A program made the position numbers and the translations under genes. Below are positions 6,759 through 14,258 of a stretch of 19,658 nt of DNA, piece after piece (the first letter of the stretch is position 1; each line of letters begins with the position of its first letter). Where the stretch lies: the NCBI GenBank assembly GCA_964494395.1, contig CAZBTI010000061.1:1-19658 (forward strand), given 5' to 3'. Source of the DNA: SHLQ01 sp964494395. Its GTDB lineage: Bacteria; Actinomycetota; Acidimicrobiia; Acidimicrobiales; SHLQ01. A model generated the notes under the pieces. The model had not been told where the DNA came from, made no database searches, and saw only the letters and a list, made by a program, of their open reading frames with translations.

Positions 6759-7526
6759 TTAGGTTGGAGTGCCCTCGGCCTGGCCGACAAGTGCCAGGAA
6801 CTCGACGTTGCCCTTGCCGCCGGTGATCGGTGATATTGCGAGATCGAGGACGGTCAACCCAGCGCTGCTCGCGCCATCGATGAACTCGTGCAGAACCCGA
6901 ACCCAAACATCGGGATCGGTGATGATGCCCTTGCCCCGGCTCACCTCGACCCGGCCAGCCTCGAACTGCGGCTTCACGAGCACCAACATCAGTCCGTCCG
7001 GGGTAAGCAGTGTTTGGAGGTGGGGGAGCAATGCTGTGGTCGAGGTGAACGACAGGTCGGCCACGAGGAGCGAAAAGCCCTCACTTCGAGCGGGATCATC
7101 TTCGAAGTCGAGCAGTGTTACCGAACGGATGTTGCGATTCTCCATCACGGTCACGCGGGCGTTTGCTCGGAGCCGTTCGTGGAGTTGATTCGTGCCCACG
7201 TCGACGGCGGTCACAGACTCGGCACGGTGTTGGAGGAGACAGTCGGTAAACCCGCCGGTCGAGGATCCAACGTCGATGCAGTGCTTCCCCTGCGGGTCGA
7301 TGCCGAATGTCTCGATGGCACCTTCGAGCTTCCAGCCTGCGCGCCCTACAAACCTCGGGGGCGGTCCCGACACGATAATCGGGTCGCTGTTGGCTACTTG
7401 TCTTGTAGATTTTAGGGCTGGAGCACCACCCACGGTGACTCGATGTGCAGCGATGAGTTCTTGTGCGTGACGGCGCGAAGTGGCCAAACCGCGCGAGACT
7501 AATTCGGCGTCGAGGCGGCGTCTCAA
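6759..7526 (-). CDS. tlyA: TlyA-family 16S/23S rRNA 2'-O-methyltransferase
   Basis: TlyA methylates ribose 2'-OH groups of rRNA, and in mycobacteria its loss gives capreomycin resistance. The protein has 255 residues: an N-terminal S4 RNA-binding domain (about 1-60, RRRLDAELVSRGLATSRRHA) and a C-terminal FtsJ-like methyltransferase. The SAM-binding loop is DVGSSTGGFTDCLL (about 85-98). The catalytic tetrad of this fold is present as Lys66, Asp157, Lys185 and Glu242. The start is a TTG (7524-7526) with GAGGT a few bases upstream. An upstream ATG at 7537-7539 is out of frame. It is the first gene of the leftward block, next to nadK as in other actinobacteria, and is divergent from moxR. The S4 plus FtsJ layout excludes RrmJ. 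Exact target sites cannot be read. Confidence 0.93.
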   Translation of the reverse strand: MRRRLDAELVSRGLATSRRHAQELIAAHRVTVGGAPALKSTRQVANSDPIIVSGPPPRFVGRAGWKLEGAIETFGIDPQGKHCIDVGSSTGGFTDCLLQHRAESVTAVDVGTNQLHERLRANARVTVMENRNIRSVTLLDFEDDPARSEGFSLLVADLSFTSTTALLPHLQTLLTPDGLMLVLVKPQFEAGRVEVSRGKGIITDPDVWVRVLHEFIDGASSAGLTVLDLAISPITGGKGNVEFLALVGQAEGTPT

Positions 7527-7646
7527 AACAGGACCTCATCAGTGAAGCGGGCTACGCGAACGCACAATCGGGAATTCTCGAAGTGACGGGAGCCGATTCG
7601 TGCGCCAGAATTGATTACTTAACCGTATCTGAGCGGAGAACGCGAA
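7527..7646. promoter_or_regulatory. Divergent promoter region between tlyA and moxR
   Basis: These 120 non-coding bases separate two divergent genes and must hold promoters for both. An AT-rich island at about 7607-7630 is the most likely melting zone. On the minus strand it contains TACGGT (plus 7622-7627). On the plus strand TACTTA (7616-7621) and TATCTG (7626-7631) are possible -10 hexamers. None has a clear -35, so the assignment of individual elements is weak. Confidence 0.4.
7635..7638 (+). promoter_or_regulatory. Ribosome-binding site of moxR
   Basis: A GGAG is followed by eight bases and then the GTG at 7647. It supports that start over the in-frame GTG at 7656 and shows that moxR has a leader, unlike the genes with a TANNNT-N7 start. 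Confidence 0.5.
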
Positions 7647-8636
7647 GTGACTACAGTGAATACCGTTGATGACCTCGACCTTGAGGTTCGAACCTATGCG
7701 GATCGATTTCAACAACTCGTAAACAATGTCGAGCGTGTGATCCACGGCAAGACCCGTGAGATTCGCCTCGCGTTCTTGTGCATGTTGGCCCAAGGCCACC
7801 TGCTCATCGAGGACGTTCCCGGAACAGGTAAGACCTCGTTGGCCCGTGCGCTCGCCGAGTCGATCGATGGAACGCTTACCCGTATCCAGTTCACCCCCGA
7901 CCTGTTGCCCTCTGACGTCACCGGCGTGCAGATCTTCAATCAGTCGAACAGCGAGTTCGAGTTCCACCCCGGAGCGGTATTCGCCAATGTGGTGCTCGCT
8001 GACGAGATCAACCGTGCGTCACCAAAGACGCAGTCGTCGCTGCTCGAGGTGATGGAGGAGTACCAGGTAACCGTCGATGGCGTCCCACGTCCGGTGCCGA
8101 ACCCGTTCCTCGTTGTCGCAACCCAGAACCCGATCGAACACGACGGTACGTATGCGCTTCCCGAAGCACAGATCGACCGTTTCATGATGCGTGTCGGCAT
8201 TGGCTATCCGAGTGCGGTCGCCGAGATCGACATCATCGATAGTGCCCCTGCGGGACGTACCCGAGTCGACGTCGAACCCGTGCTCAGTACCGAAGATGTT
8301 CGTCAGATGGCTCGCGTCGCCGACCTGATCTATATCTCGCCCGCAGTCCGCCAGTACATTGTCTCCATCGTTCGAGCAACCCGCGAACTTCCCGAGCTTC
8401 GCCTCGGCGTCAGCCCTCGTGGCTCGATCGCCCTCGGTCGTACGGCCCGAGCCCTCGCTGCGGCGAACGGCCGGCCCTTCGTTACCGCCGACGATGTAAA
8501 GGATCTCACCGAGTCGGTATTGGCACACCGCATGCTGCTCAAGCCGGAAGCCGAATTCGAAGGAATCGACTCTGTGGAGTTGCTCAACGCGGTGCTGCAA
8601 GAAATTCCGACGCCCAAAGAGCGCGTCGAGCAGTAG
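7647..8636 (+). CDS. MoxR-family AAA+ ATPase
   Basis: This is a protein of 329 residues. Walker A is PGTGKT (58-63), Walker B is VVLADE (115-120), sensor 1 is Asn161 in VVATQNP, the likely arginine finger is Arg178 in DRFMMR, and the sensor 2 region is GVSPRGS near residue 254. MoxR ATPases act as chaperone-like factors for metal insertion or protein assembly and are often encoded with DUF58 and VWA or transglutaminase proteins, as here. The GTG start has a GGAG eight bases upstream. The DUF58 gene begins 17 bases after its stop, so the two are almost certainly one transcript. The client is unknown, and the membrane proteins encoded next to it are the obvious candidates. Confidence 0.95.
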   Translation: MTTVNTVDDLDLEVRTYADRFQQLVNNVERVIHGKTREIRLAFLCMLAQGHLLIEDVPGTGKTSLARALAESIDGTLTRIQFTPDLLPSDVTGVQIFNQSNSEFEFHPGAVFANVVLADEINRASPKTQSSLLEVMEEYQVTVDGVPRPVPNPFLVVATQNPIEHDGTYALPEAQIDRFMMRVGIGYPSAVAEIDIIDSAPAGRTRVDVEPVLSTEDVRQMARVADLIYISPAVRQYIVSIVRATRELPELRLGVSPRGSIALGRTARALAAANGRPFVTADDVKDLTESVLAHRMLLKPEAEFEGIDSVELLNAVLQEIPTPKERVEQ

Positions 8637-8653
8637 GTGCAGGTTTACGACAA

Positions 8654-9793
8654 GTGCTAACCCCCGCTGGAAAGTCGTTCCTCATGATCGGAGCCGTCAC
8701 GGCGATCGCCGGAGTGGTCTTCGGCTATCGGACCCTCCTCGCGCTCGGGATTGGATTCCTCCTCGCCGTCGTCATTGGACGTATCTGGATCGTGCAGCGC
8801 CCCAGGGTGTCAGCGTCTCGGGTAGTGCTTCCCGAGCGGGTCCGGGCTGGACGGCCAGCGCGGTCGCAACTCACCGTCACCAACGCTGGACGGCGACGCA
8901 CGTCGGGCGGTGTTGCGCTGGAACGATTCGGCAACAGCCAGATCCCGGTCGAACTTCCGAGTCTCGAACCGAACGAGTCGGCAACCATCACGACCCTTCT
9001 CCCAACCGAATCCCGAGGCGTCTTTCGTGTTGGACCACTCGACGTCACCCGAACCGACCCGTTCGGCCTCGTCCGCTCGGGCGAACCAGAAGAGGGTGTA
9101 GCAAGTCTTTGGGTCCACCCGACAATCCATCAGGTCGACCCCTTCCCAACCGGCTTTGCACGAGACCTCGAAGGTCCCGAGAGTGGCGAGGCGCTCGAAG
9201 GTGGCATTACCTTCCATACGCTCCGCGACTACGTGCGCGGCGATGACCTCCGCCAAATCCATTGGCGTTCCTCGGCGCGTGTCAACAAGTTGATGGTCCG
9301 TCACAACGTCGATCACCATCAACCGAGGTCGCTGGTCGTGCTCGACAATCGGGCGTCCTCTTACGATGGAGATGTCTTTGAAGATGCGGTGCGAGCAGCA
9401 GCGTCGGTCGTGGTCTCGTCGATGAGCCGAGGGTTTGAGTTTCGCTTTATCACCACCGATGGAATCGAAATGGACCAGCGCATGCCCGCTGCCAAGGTCA
9501 TGGATCGCTTTGCCGAGGTTGGGCTGACCTTTCTGGGTTCGATTGGCGATGCGCTCGAGATTGCACAAGGCGATCTCGGTGGCGTTTCTATGCTCCTGAT
9601 CACCGGGACTGCCTCGACCGACGAACTGGAACGTGTCAACCTCTTCCGAGACCGCTTCGACGCGCTCACCGTTGCCCAGTTCAGTCCATCAGGACGAGAG
9701 AGTTCTATGGCAGTGCGAGATGCGACGTTGATTTCGGTCAAAACGAGCGAAGATTTCGCACGGGCGTGGAACCGAGTAACGAGACCCGCATGA
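8654..9793 (+). CDS. DUF58 membrane-anchored protein
   Basis: This is a protein of 379 residues. Two hydrophobic segments at about 7-23 and 27-47 anchor it in the membrane. An Ig-like or adhesin-like stretch rich in beta strands follows (about 50-150). The DUF58 signature is clear at about 193-218, with YVRGDDLRQIHW followed by KLMVRHN. The C-terminal part (about 220-375) resembles a von Willebrand A-like alpha/beta domain (SLVVLDN near its start), although a full metal-binding MIDAS is not obvious. The GTG start is 17 bases after moxR, with only a weak AGG upstream. Its TGA overlaps the ATG of the next gene by three bases (ATGA), so translation is probably coupled. The molecular role of DUF58 proteins is not known. 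Family and operon context are certain. Confidence 0.92.
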   Translation: MLTPAGKSFLMIGAVTAIAGVVFGYRTLLALGIGFLLAVVIGRIWIVQRPRVSASRVVLPERVRAGRPARSQLTVTNAGRRRTSGGVALERFGNSQIPVELPSLEPNESATITTLLPTESRGVFRVGPLDVTRTDPFGLVRSGEPEEGVASLWVHPTIHQVDPFPTGFARDLEGPESGEALEGGITFHTLRDYVRGDDLRQIHWRSSARVNKLMVRHNVDHHQPRSLVVLDNRASSYDGDVFEDAVRAAASVVVSSMSRGFEFRFITTDGIEMDQRMPAAKVMDRFAEVGLTFLGSIGDALEIAQGDLGGVSMLLITGTASTDELERVNLFRDRFDALTVAQFSPSGRESSMAVRDATLISVKTSEDFARAWNRVTRPA

Positions 9794-11982
9794 AACAACA
9801 AATCCTTGTTGGACAGGCAAGCGCCGCTGGTTTGCTGCTGGCAATCTCATCGCTCTTCTATGGCCGTGTCTTCGATGGCCCAGGGTGGGTCATCCCGGTC
9901 ATGGCCGGCGCAGTGCTCTCGGGCCTGCTCGCCGTACTTCTCACGCAAACTTCGCTCGGGCGCTTCTTTCGGACCTCGATCCTCTCACTGCTCGGACTGT
10001 TGTTCCTCGCGCTCACCGTTCTTCTACCCGGTACCGACTTTGGCAGCTTCGGCGATCTCTACGACGCGCTGATTGGATCGACCGTCGACGGTTGGCGCAA
10101 CGCGCTCGCTGCCACGCTCCCCATCGAAACCTCAGTTCCTGAGCCCGTCGGTTTTGCAACGACGCTCGCATGGATTGCAGGATCGGTCACCGGTAGTTGG
10201 GTAGGACGGCCCGAAGGGACCGGCGGGGTCGTCATTCCGGGAGTTGTTCTCGCTGGCTTGTCCCTTCCGTTGGCAGCCCCGGCTGGGGTTGCTTCATATG
10301 CCTTGATCGCTGCGCTCATCGGCGCTGCGCTGCTCGCATCGCTGGTTCGGGCGGTTCCACACTCCGCTGTTGGACACAGTGACGACCGGGTCACCGAGTT
10401 CGTCAGCGAACGGTTGTTGACCGAACGACTGATCTCGGGCGCACCGATTCTCATGGGCCTTACACTCCTCGTGCCTCTGGCTGCGGCGATCTTCCCCTTC
10501 GGCACCGACGATCCATTCGACCCTCGTTCGTTGAGGGAAGCCCAGCAGGTCACGTCGACCGCAACGAACCCGCTGGCCGAACTTAAGGCGCAACGCGAGG
10601 CAGCGCTTCCCGCCTTCACGCTCGACCTTCCAGCACCACCCGCTGCCGACTTCTTCGACCGGGTCACCCTCGTCACGCTCGAGAACTACGACGGTGTCAC
10701 GTGGAGCACCGATTCTTCCTACAGCGCAACGTCTTCGGAGATCGTTCTTCCCGACACCTCGCTCCAGACGCTCGATGTTCGTCAAGACTATGAGCTGCTC
10801 GATGCCGAGTCGCCGTGGGTGCCCACCGGGGGATCGGTCACCAACCTGTCCGGTGGCGACATTTGGTACGACGAGGTGTCCGGAACGTTCCTCGACCGTA
10901 GTGGCGGCGACCTCCAGAACTACTCGGTGCTTTCGAGAGTGGTTGCGCCCACGACCGAACAGCTCATCGGTGCCAGCGTCGACCTGTCCGACCTTCGATA
11001 CACCAACACCGGCATCGATATCCCCGGAGACTCGCCAATCACAACGCTCACGAGCCAAATCGACGGTGCGAGTACCTACGAGCAACTACTTTCGCTCGAG
11101 GCCTTCTTGCGCGACGAGCGCACACTCGTCAACGAAGAAGCGTCAGGAACCGCTCTCGGTCGTGTCGACGAGTTCCTGATCGATTCCGAGGGGTATCGAG
11201 ATCAGTTCGTCACCGCCTTTGCGCTCGCAGCTCGCCAGCAAGGCATACCAACCCGCATCGCTGTTGGCTATCGCATCACCGAGGTCAACGAGGACTCCAG
11301 CCAGGAGTTCCGCGACACCATCACGACCGCATACTACGACGCGTGGCCCGAGGTGCTGTTCGAAGATATTGGCTGGGTTGCCTTCGACCCGGTTCCCGTC
11401 GTGAGCGGCGAGGCCGGAGCCACCGAGGACAACGCACAAGAAATCCCTGAAGGCCAGCCCGCACCATCGGGGCCGACCCCACAGGAAGCAGATCCAACCG
11501 AGGACGACAACCTCGACAATCAAGACGAAGCAGTCAGCTCGACTGTTCGAGTGCTGATCTTGTCGGGCAGCTTCATCGTCGTCTTCCCGCTCCTGCTGAT
11601 GGGATCGATCGTGCTGGCGAAGCTGGTGCGCCGTCGCCGACGCGAGAGTCTGGAAGACCCGGGCGATCGAGTACTGGCTGGCTGGCAGGAATCGAAGGAC
11701 CGCTTGCTCGAAGCAGGAGTCGAAATCCGTCCCGACATGACCGTCAAGGAAATCGTCACGACATCGCGCCGAGAACTCGGGGTCTCCGCTTCGGCGTCCC
11801 TAAGCGCAATCGCCCCACACGTGACCACCACGATCTACGCGGATAGCCAACCGAGCGAGACCACTGCCGACAACGTGTGGCGAGAACTCGAATCGTTCGA
11901 CCGGGAACTCGGCGAGAGCCGCAGCTTCGGCCAGAACGTCAAAGCAAGGGTCGACCCCCGGCCCTTGTTAGAAAACGTTTGA
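9790..11982 (+). CDS. TgpA-like membrane protein with degenerate transglutaminase domain
   Basis: This is a protein of 730 residues. About seven membrane segments lie at 6-24, 31-52, 62-80, 119-138, 146-163, 167-187 and 216-236, as in the DUF3488 N-terminal region of TgpA. An extracytoplasmic region (about 237-585) holds a transglutaminase-like domain, followed by an acidic Pro-rich linker, one more membrane segment (about 586-608), an RRRRR stop-transfer motif and a cytoplasmic tail resembling DUF4129. In the transglutaminase core the nucleophile Cys is replaced by Arg470 (EGYRDQF) and the His by Asp517 (YYDAWPEV). Only Asp533 (FDP) of the triad remains, and the flanking GIPTRIAVGY is well kept. 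Enzyme activity of the usual kind is therefore unlikely. The ATG at 9790 overlaps the DUF58 stop. A GTG at 9766 would add eight residues and is less likely. Confidence 0.93.
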   Translation: MKQQILVGQASAAGLLLAISSLFYGRVFDGPGWVIPVMAGAVLSGLLAVLLTQTSLGRFFRTSILSLLGLLFLALTVLLPGTDFGSFGDLYDALIGSTVDGWRNALAATLPIETSVPEPVGFATTLAWIAGSVTGSWVGRPEGTGGVVIPGVVLAGLSLPLAAPAGVASYALIAALIGAALLASLVRAVPHSAVGHSDDRVTEFVSERLLTERLISGAPILMGLTLLVPLAAAIFPFGTDDPFDPRSLREAQQVTSTATNPLAELKAQREAALPAFTLDLPAPPAADFFDRVTLVTLENYDGVTWSTDSSYSATSSEIVLPDTSLQTLDVRQDYELLDAESPWVPTGGSVTNLSGGDIWYDEVSGTFLDRSGGDLQNYSVLSRVVAPTTEQLIGASVDLSDLRYTNTGIDIPGDSPITTLTSQIDGASTYEQLLSLEAFLRDERTLVNEEASGTALGRVDEFLIDSEGYRDQFVTAFALAARQQGIPTRIAVGYRITEVNEDSSQEFRDTITTAYYDAWPEVLFEDIGWVAFDPVPVVSGEAGATEDNAQEIPEGQPAPSGPTPQEADPTEDDNLDNQDEAVSSTVRVLILSGSFIVVFPLLLMGSIVLAKLVRRRRRESLEDPGDRVLAGWQESKDRLLEAGVEIRPDMTVKEIVTTSRRELGVSASASLSAIAPHVTTTIYADSQPSETTADNVWRELESFDRELGESRSFGQNVKARVDPRPLLENV

Positions 11983-11996
11983 GTATCGGCTCAGCC

Positions 11997-13364
11997 TTAG
12001 ACTTTGCCGAGTGCTTTCTTATAGGCGGTGAGGACTCGGTCTCTGGCGAAGGCGTGGTCGACTATTGGGTTCGGGTAGGTGTCTCCCAAGATGACGCCGT
12101 TCGTCGCGAGGTCTAATGGTGCTGCTTCCCACGGCGCGTGGATGGCCTTGTTGGGCAGCGAGCTGAGTTCGGGCACCCATGTACGGATGTACCCGCCATC
12201 TGCATCGAACTTGCGGCTCTGCGTGATTGGGTTGAATACACGGAAGTAGGGAGCCGCATCGGTTCCCGTTCCAGCGACCCACTGCCAGTTGCCCGCATTC
12301 TGGGACGGTTCGGCATCGATGAGGAGGTGGCGGAACCAGCGCTCGCCCTCACGCCAGTCGATGAGCAGATTCTTCACGAGGAACGACCCAACGATCATGC
12401 GCACTCGGTTGTGCATCCAGCCCGTAGCCGCGAGCTGTCTCATGCCCGCGTCGACGATGGGGTAGCCAGTCCGGCCGTCCTTCCAGGCTTGCAGGCCGTC
12501 GGGGTCGTCCAACCATTCGACGTTGTCGTACTCGGCCTTGACCGCAGAGTCGAGGAGCGTCGGCGTTTCGAGCAGCATGTGGGCGTACCAGTCGCGCCAC
12601 GCCAACTGGCGGACGAAGCCTTCACGGCCCGGGGTTGGCGAACCAACGATGTCGAACAGCGTTCGTGGTGCGATCGTCCCGAAACGCAGATGGCTCGATA
12701 GTTGTGAGGTCCCGTCGATCGCTGGGAGGTCGCGGGTATCGAGGTAGTCGTCGACGGATTCGAGCCAGCGACCGAGGGCGATGTGCGCGCCGTCGTTGCC
12801 GGGGGCGACCACGGGCGAGTCGAAGTCGGGAAGCGTTGCGGCGAGCGTGGAGGGGATTACCCCGAGCGTTGCGTCGCCAGCGGTGGGTTGATCGGGAAGT
12901 GGTGCCTTCACCCACTGCTTCCAGAACGGCGTGAAGACCTTCGAAAGCGTGCCCTTGCCAGTCAGTACAGTTCCAGGTTCGGTGAGCAGCGTTCCCCAGT
13001 GGGTGTTGTGCGTGCAGTTCAGTTGGCGGGCGATGGCGTTGTCCCTCGCTCGGCCAAATGCGCTCGCTACTCGATTGAAATAGAGCTCGTCGGCCGATAC
13101 TGCGTCGCAGATCTGGGGGATCAGGGTGCGTGGGTTGCCCACCGCTACCGATAGTTCGCCTCCGAGATCGCGCAAGTTCTTGTCGAGCGCATCGACATTG
13201 GCCAAGAAGAGGTTTCGCCGAAACGGCCCGACCGAGTCGAGAAGTGCGGTGTCGATCACCACGACAGGGATCACCACGTCGTGTTTGGCGGTAGCGCTCG
13301 CCCACGCCGGGTTCGCCTCGAGGCGAAGGTCATTTCGGAACCACATGACGGCAGTGCTTGTCAT
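11997..13364 (-). CDS. phr: Deoxyribodipyrimidine photolyase (class I CPD photolyase)
   Basis: This enzyme repairs cyclobutane pyrimidine dimers using blue light and FAD. It has 455 residues from the ATG at 13362-13364. The N-terminal antenna domain opens with VMWFRNDLRLEANPAW. The FAD domain has DAGMRQLAATGWMHNRVRM, LVKNLLIDWREGERWF, and NWQWVAGTGTDAAPYFR, which includes the electron-transfer tryptophans and the Asn four residues before the first of them that is typical of CPD enzymes. The open frame runs 57 residues further upstream, but that part has no photolyase similarity and would cover the scpA promoter. A TATCGT ends exactly seven bases before the chosen ATG, suggesting a leaderless transcript. 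It ends 14 bases from the convergent TgpA-like gene. Cryptochrome function cannot be excluded but is less likely. Confidence 0.95.
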   Translation of the reverse strand: MTSTAVMWFRNDLRLEANPAWASATAKHDVVIPVVVIDTALLDSVGPFRRNLFLANVDALDKNLRDLGGELSVAVGNPRTLIPQICDAVSADELYFNRVASAFGRARDNAIARQLNCTHNTHWGTLLTEPGTVLTGKGTLSKVFTPFWKQWVKAPLPDQPTAGDATLGVIPSTLAATLPDFDSPVVAPGNDGAHIALGRWLESVDDYLDTRDLPAIDGTSQLSSHLRFGTIAPRTLFDIVGSPTPGREGFVRQLAWRDWYAHMLLETPTLLDSAVKAEYDNVEWLDDPDGLQAWKDGRTGYPIVDAGMRQLAATGWMHNRVRMIVGSFLVKNLLIDWREGERWFRHLLIDAEPSQNAGNWQWVAGTGTDAAPYFRVFNPITQSRKFDADGGYIRTWVPELSSLPNKAIHAPWEAAPLDLATNGVILGDTYPNPIVDHAFARDRVLTAYKKALGKV

Positions 13365-13371
13365 GGAGCTG

Positions 13372-13377
13372 ACGATA
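13372..13377 (-). promoter_or_regulatory. Candidate -10 element for leaderless phr transcript
   Basis: On the minus strand this is TATCGT followed by CAGCTCC and then ATG. It fits TANNNT with a seven-base spacer, and there is no Shine-Dalgarno sequence that would compete. No -35 is recognised. Confidence 0.5.
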
Positions 13378-13465
13378 GGTGCTTGCTTTGTGGCAGGCGT
13401 GCTCGAAGGGGCGCCCGGAGTTGTAATCGCCGCGGCCCATGCGGCGCGCGTGGACGTGGCGCGGA

Positions 13466-13471
13466 TACGAT
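13466..13471 (+). promoter_or_regulatory. Candidate -10 element for leaderless scpA transcript
   Basis: TACGAT is followed by CGGCGCC and then the scpA GTG at 13479. It fits TANNNT with a seven-base spacer. No Shine-Dalgarno sequence is present, in keeping with leaderless initiation. No -35 is recognised. Confidence 0.5.
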
Positions 13472-13478
13472 CGGCGCC

Positions 13479-14258
13479 GTGGCATTCGAGGTGGAAACAC
13501 AGGCCTATAACGGCCCCTTTGACCTGCTCTTGCACCTCATCCTCGCCGAAGAGGTTGAGCTGTACGAGATTTCGTTGGCGACCATCGTCGACGCGTACCT
13601 CGCCGAACTCGACAAGATGGAAAAGCTCGACCTCGAGGTCGCTACCGAATTCCTGCTGATCGCCTCCACGCTCGTCGAGTTGAAGGCTCGACGGCTGCTT
13701 CCCGACGACGACTCCTTCGACCTCGATGACGAGTTGGCGCTGTTCGAAGAACGCGACCTGCTGCTCTCTCGCCTCGTCGAGTGCAAGACCTTCAAGGACG
13801 CGTCACGGGTATTGCGACAGCTCCACGACGCCGGCGGCCGTACCTATCCCCGTGTGGCGGGCATGGAAGAGGAATTTTTCGGCGTCGCACCCGACATGCT
13901 CGAAGGGATCGACGTGCTCGATCTCCGCGACGCAGCAATTCGAGGGCTCACACCAAAGCCCGAACCCGTGCTCGACCTCTACCACGTCAGCGCCGTTACA
14001 GCATCGGTATCAGATGCCGTCAGCGAGTTGCTCGACGAACTGCCGGGCACTGGCCGGGTGAGCTTTCGTGAGGTCACCTCGGGCCTCGTCGACCGGCTCG
14101 AAATCGTGGTGCGGTTCTTGGCTGTTCTCGAGCTGTTCAAGCAGGGCCTCGTCAATATCGAACAACCCGAGGCGTTTGGCAATATTCAACTGGAGTGGAT
14201 CGGTGGGGATCCCGACGACGCACGAAGTGCGCTCGCTATCGACAGGTACGACGGATAA
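13479..14258 (+). CDS. scpA: Segregation and condensation protein A
   Basis: ScpA is the kleisin subunit that bridges the SMC heads in the bacterial condensin and works with ScpB in chromosome segregation. It has 259 residues from the GTG at 13479. The N-terminal kleisin motif is clear in QAYNGPFDLLLHLILAEEVE, followed by YLAELDKMEKLDLEVATEFL and ELKARRLLP. The C-terminal winged helix is seen in VVRFLAVLELFKQGLVNIEQ. The open frame extends upstream to 13281 but that part is Arg/Gly-rich, unrelated to ScpA and would overlap phr. The TACGAT-N7-GTG arrangement supports the chosen start. An in-frame GTG at 13491 is a less likely alternative. The scpB start follows its TAA with no spacer. No smc gene is in the window, and the parA-like gene found before scpA in mycobacteria is missing. 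Confidence 0.95.
   Translation: MAFEVETQAYNGPFDLLLHLILAEEVELYEISLATIVDAYLAELDKMEKLDLEVATEFLLIASTLVELKARRLLPDDDSFDLDDELALFEERDLLLSRLVECKTFKDASRVLRQLHDAGGRTYPRVAGMEEEFFGVAPDMLEGIDVLDLRDAAIRGLTPKPEPVLDLYHVSAVTASVSDAVSELLDELPGTGRVSFREVTSGLVDRLEIVVRFLAVLELFKQGLVNIEQPEAFGNIQLEWIGGDPDDARSALAIDRYDG

Larger units (their letters stand above)
13365..13478. promoter_or_regulatory. Divergent promoter region between phr and scpA
   Basis: These 114 non-coding bases separate divergent starts. At each end a TANNNT hexamer lies exactly seven bases from the start codon: TATCGT on the minus strand for phr and TACGAT on the plus strand for scpA. No LexA-type palindrome or other clear operator lies between them. 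Confidence 0.5.

Noticed and set aside
8810..9568. 252-codon minus-strand frame opposite the DUF58 gene
   Set aside because: It is a shadow of a gene with clear DUF58 motifs and operon coupling, and no family is recognised in the reverse frame.
13365..13535. 57-residue N-terminal extension of the photolyase
   Set aside because: The extension has no photolyase motif and would run over the scpA start and promoter. The conserved WFRNDLRL begins seven residues after the ATG at 13364.
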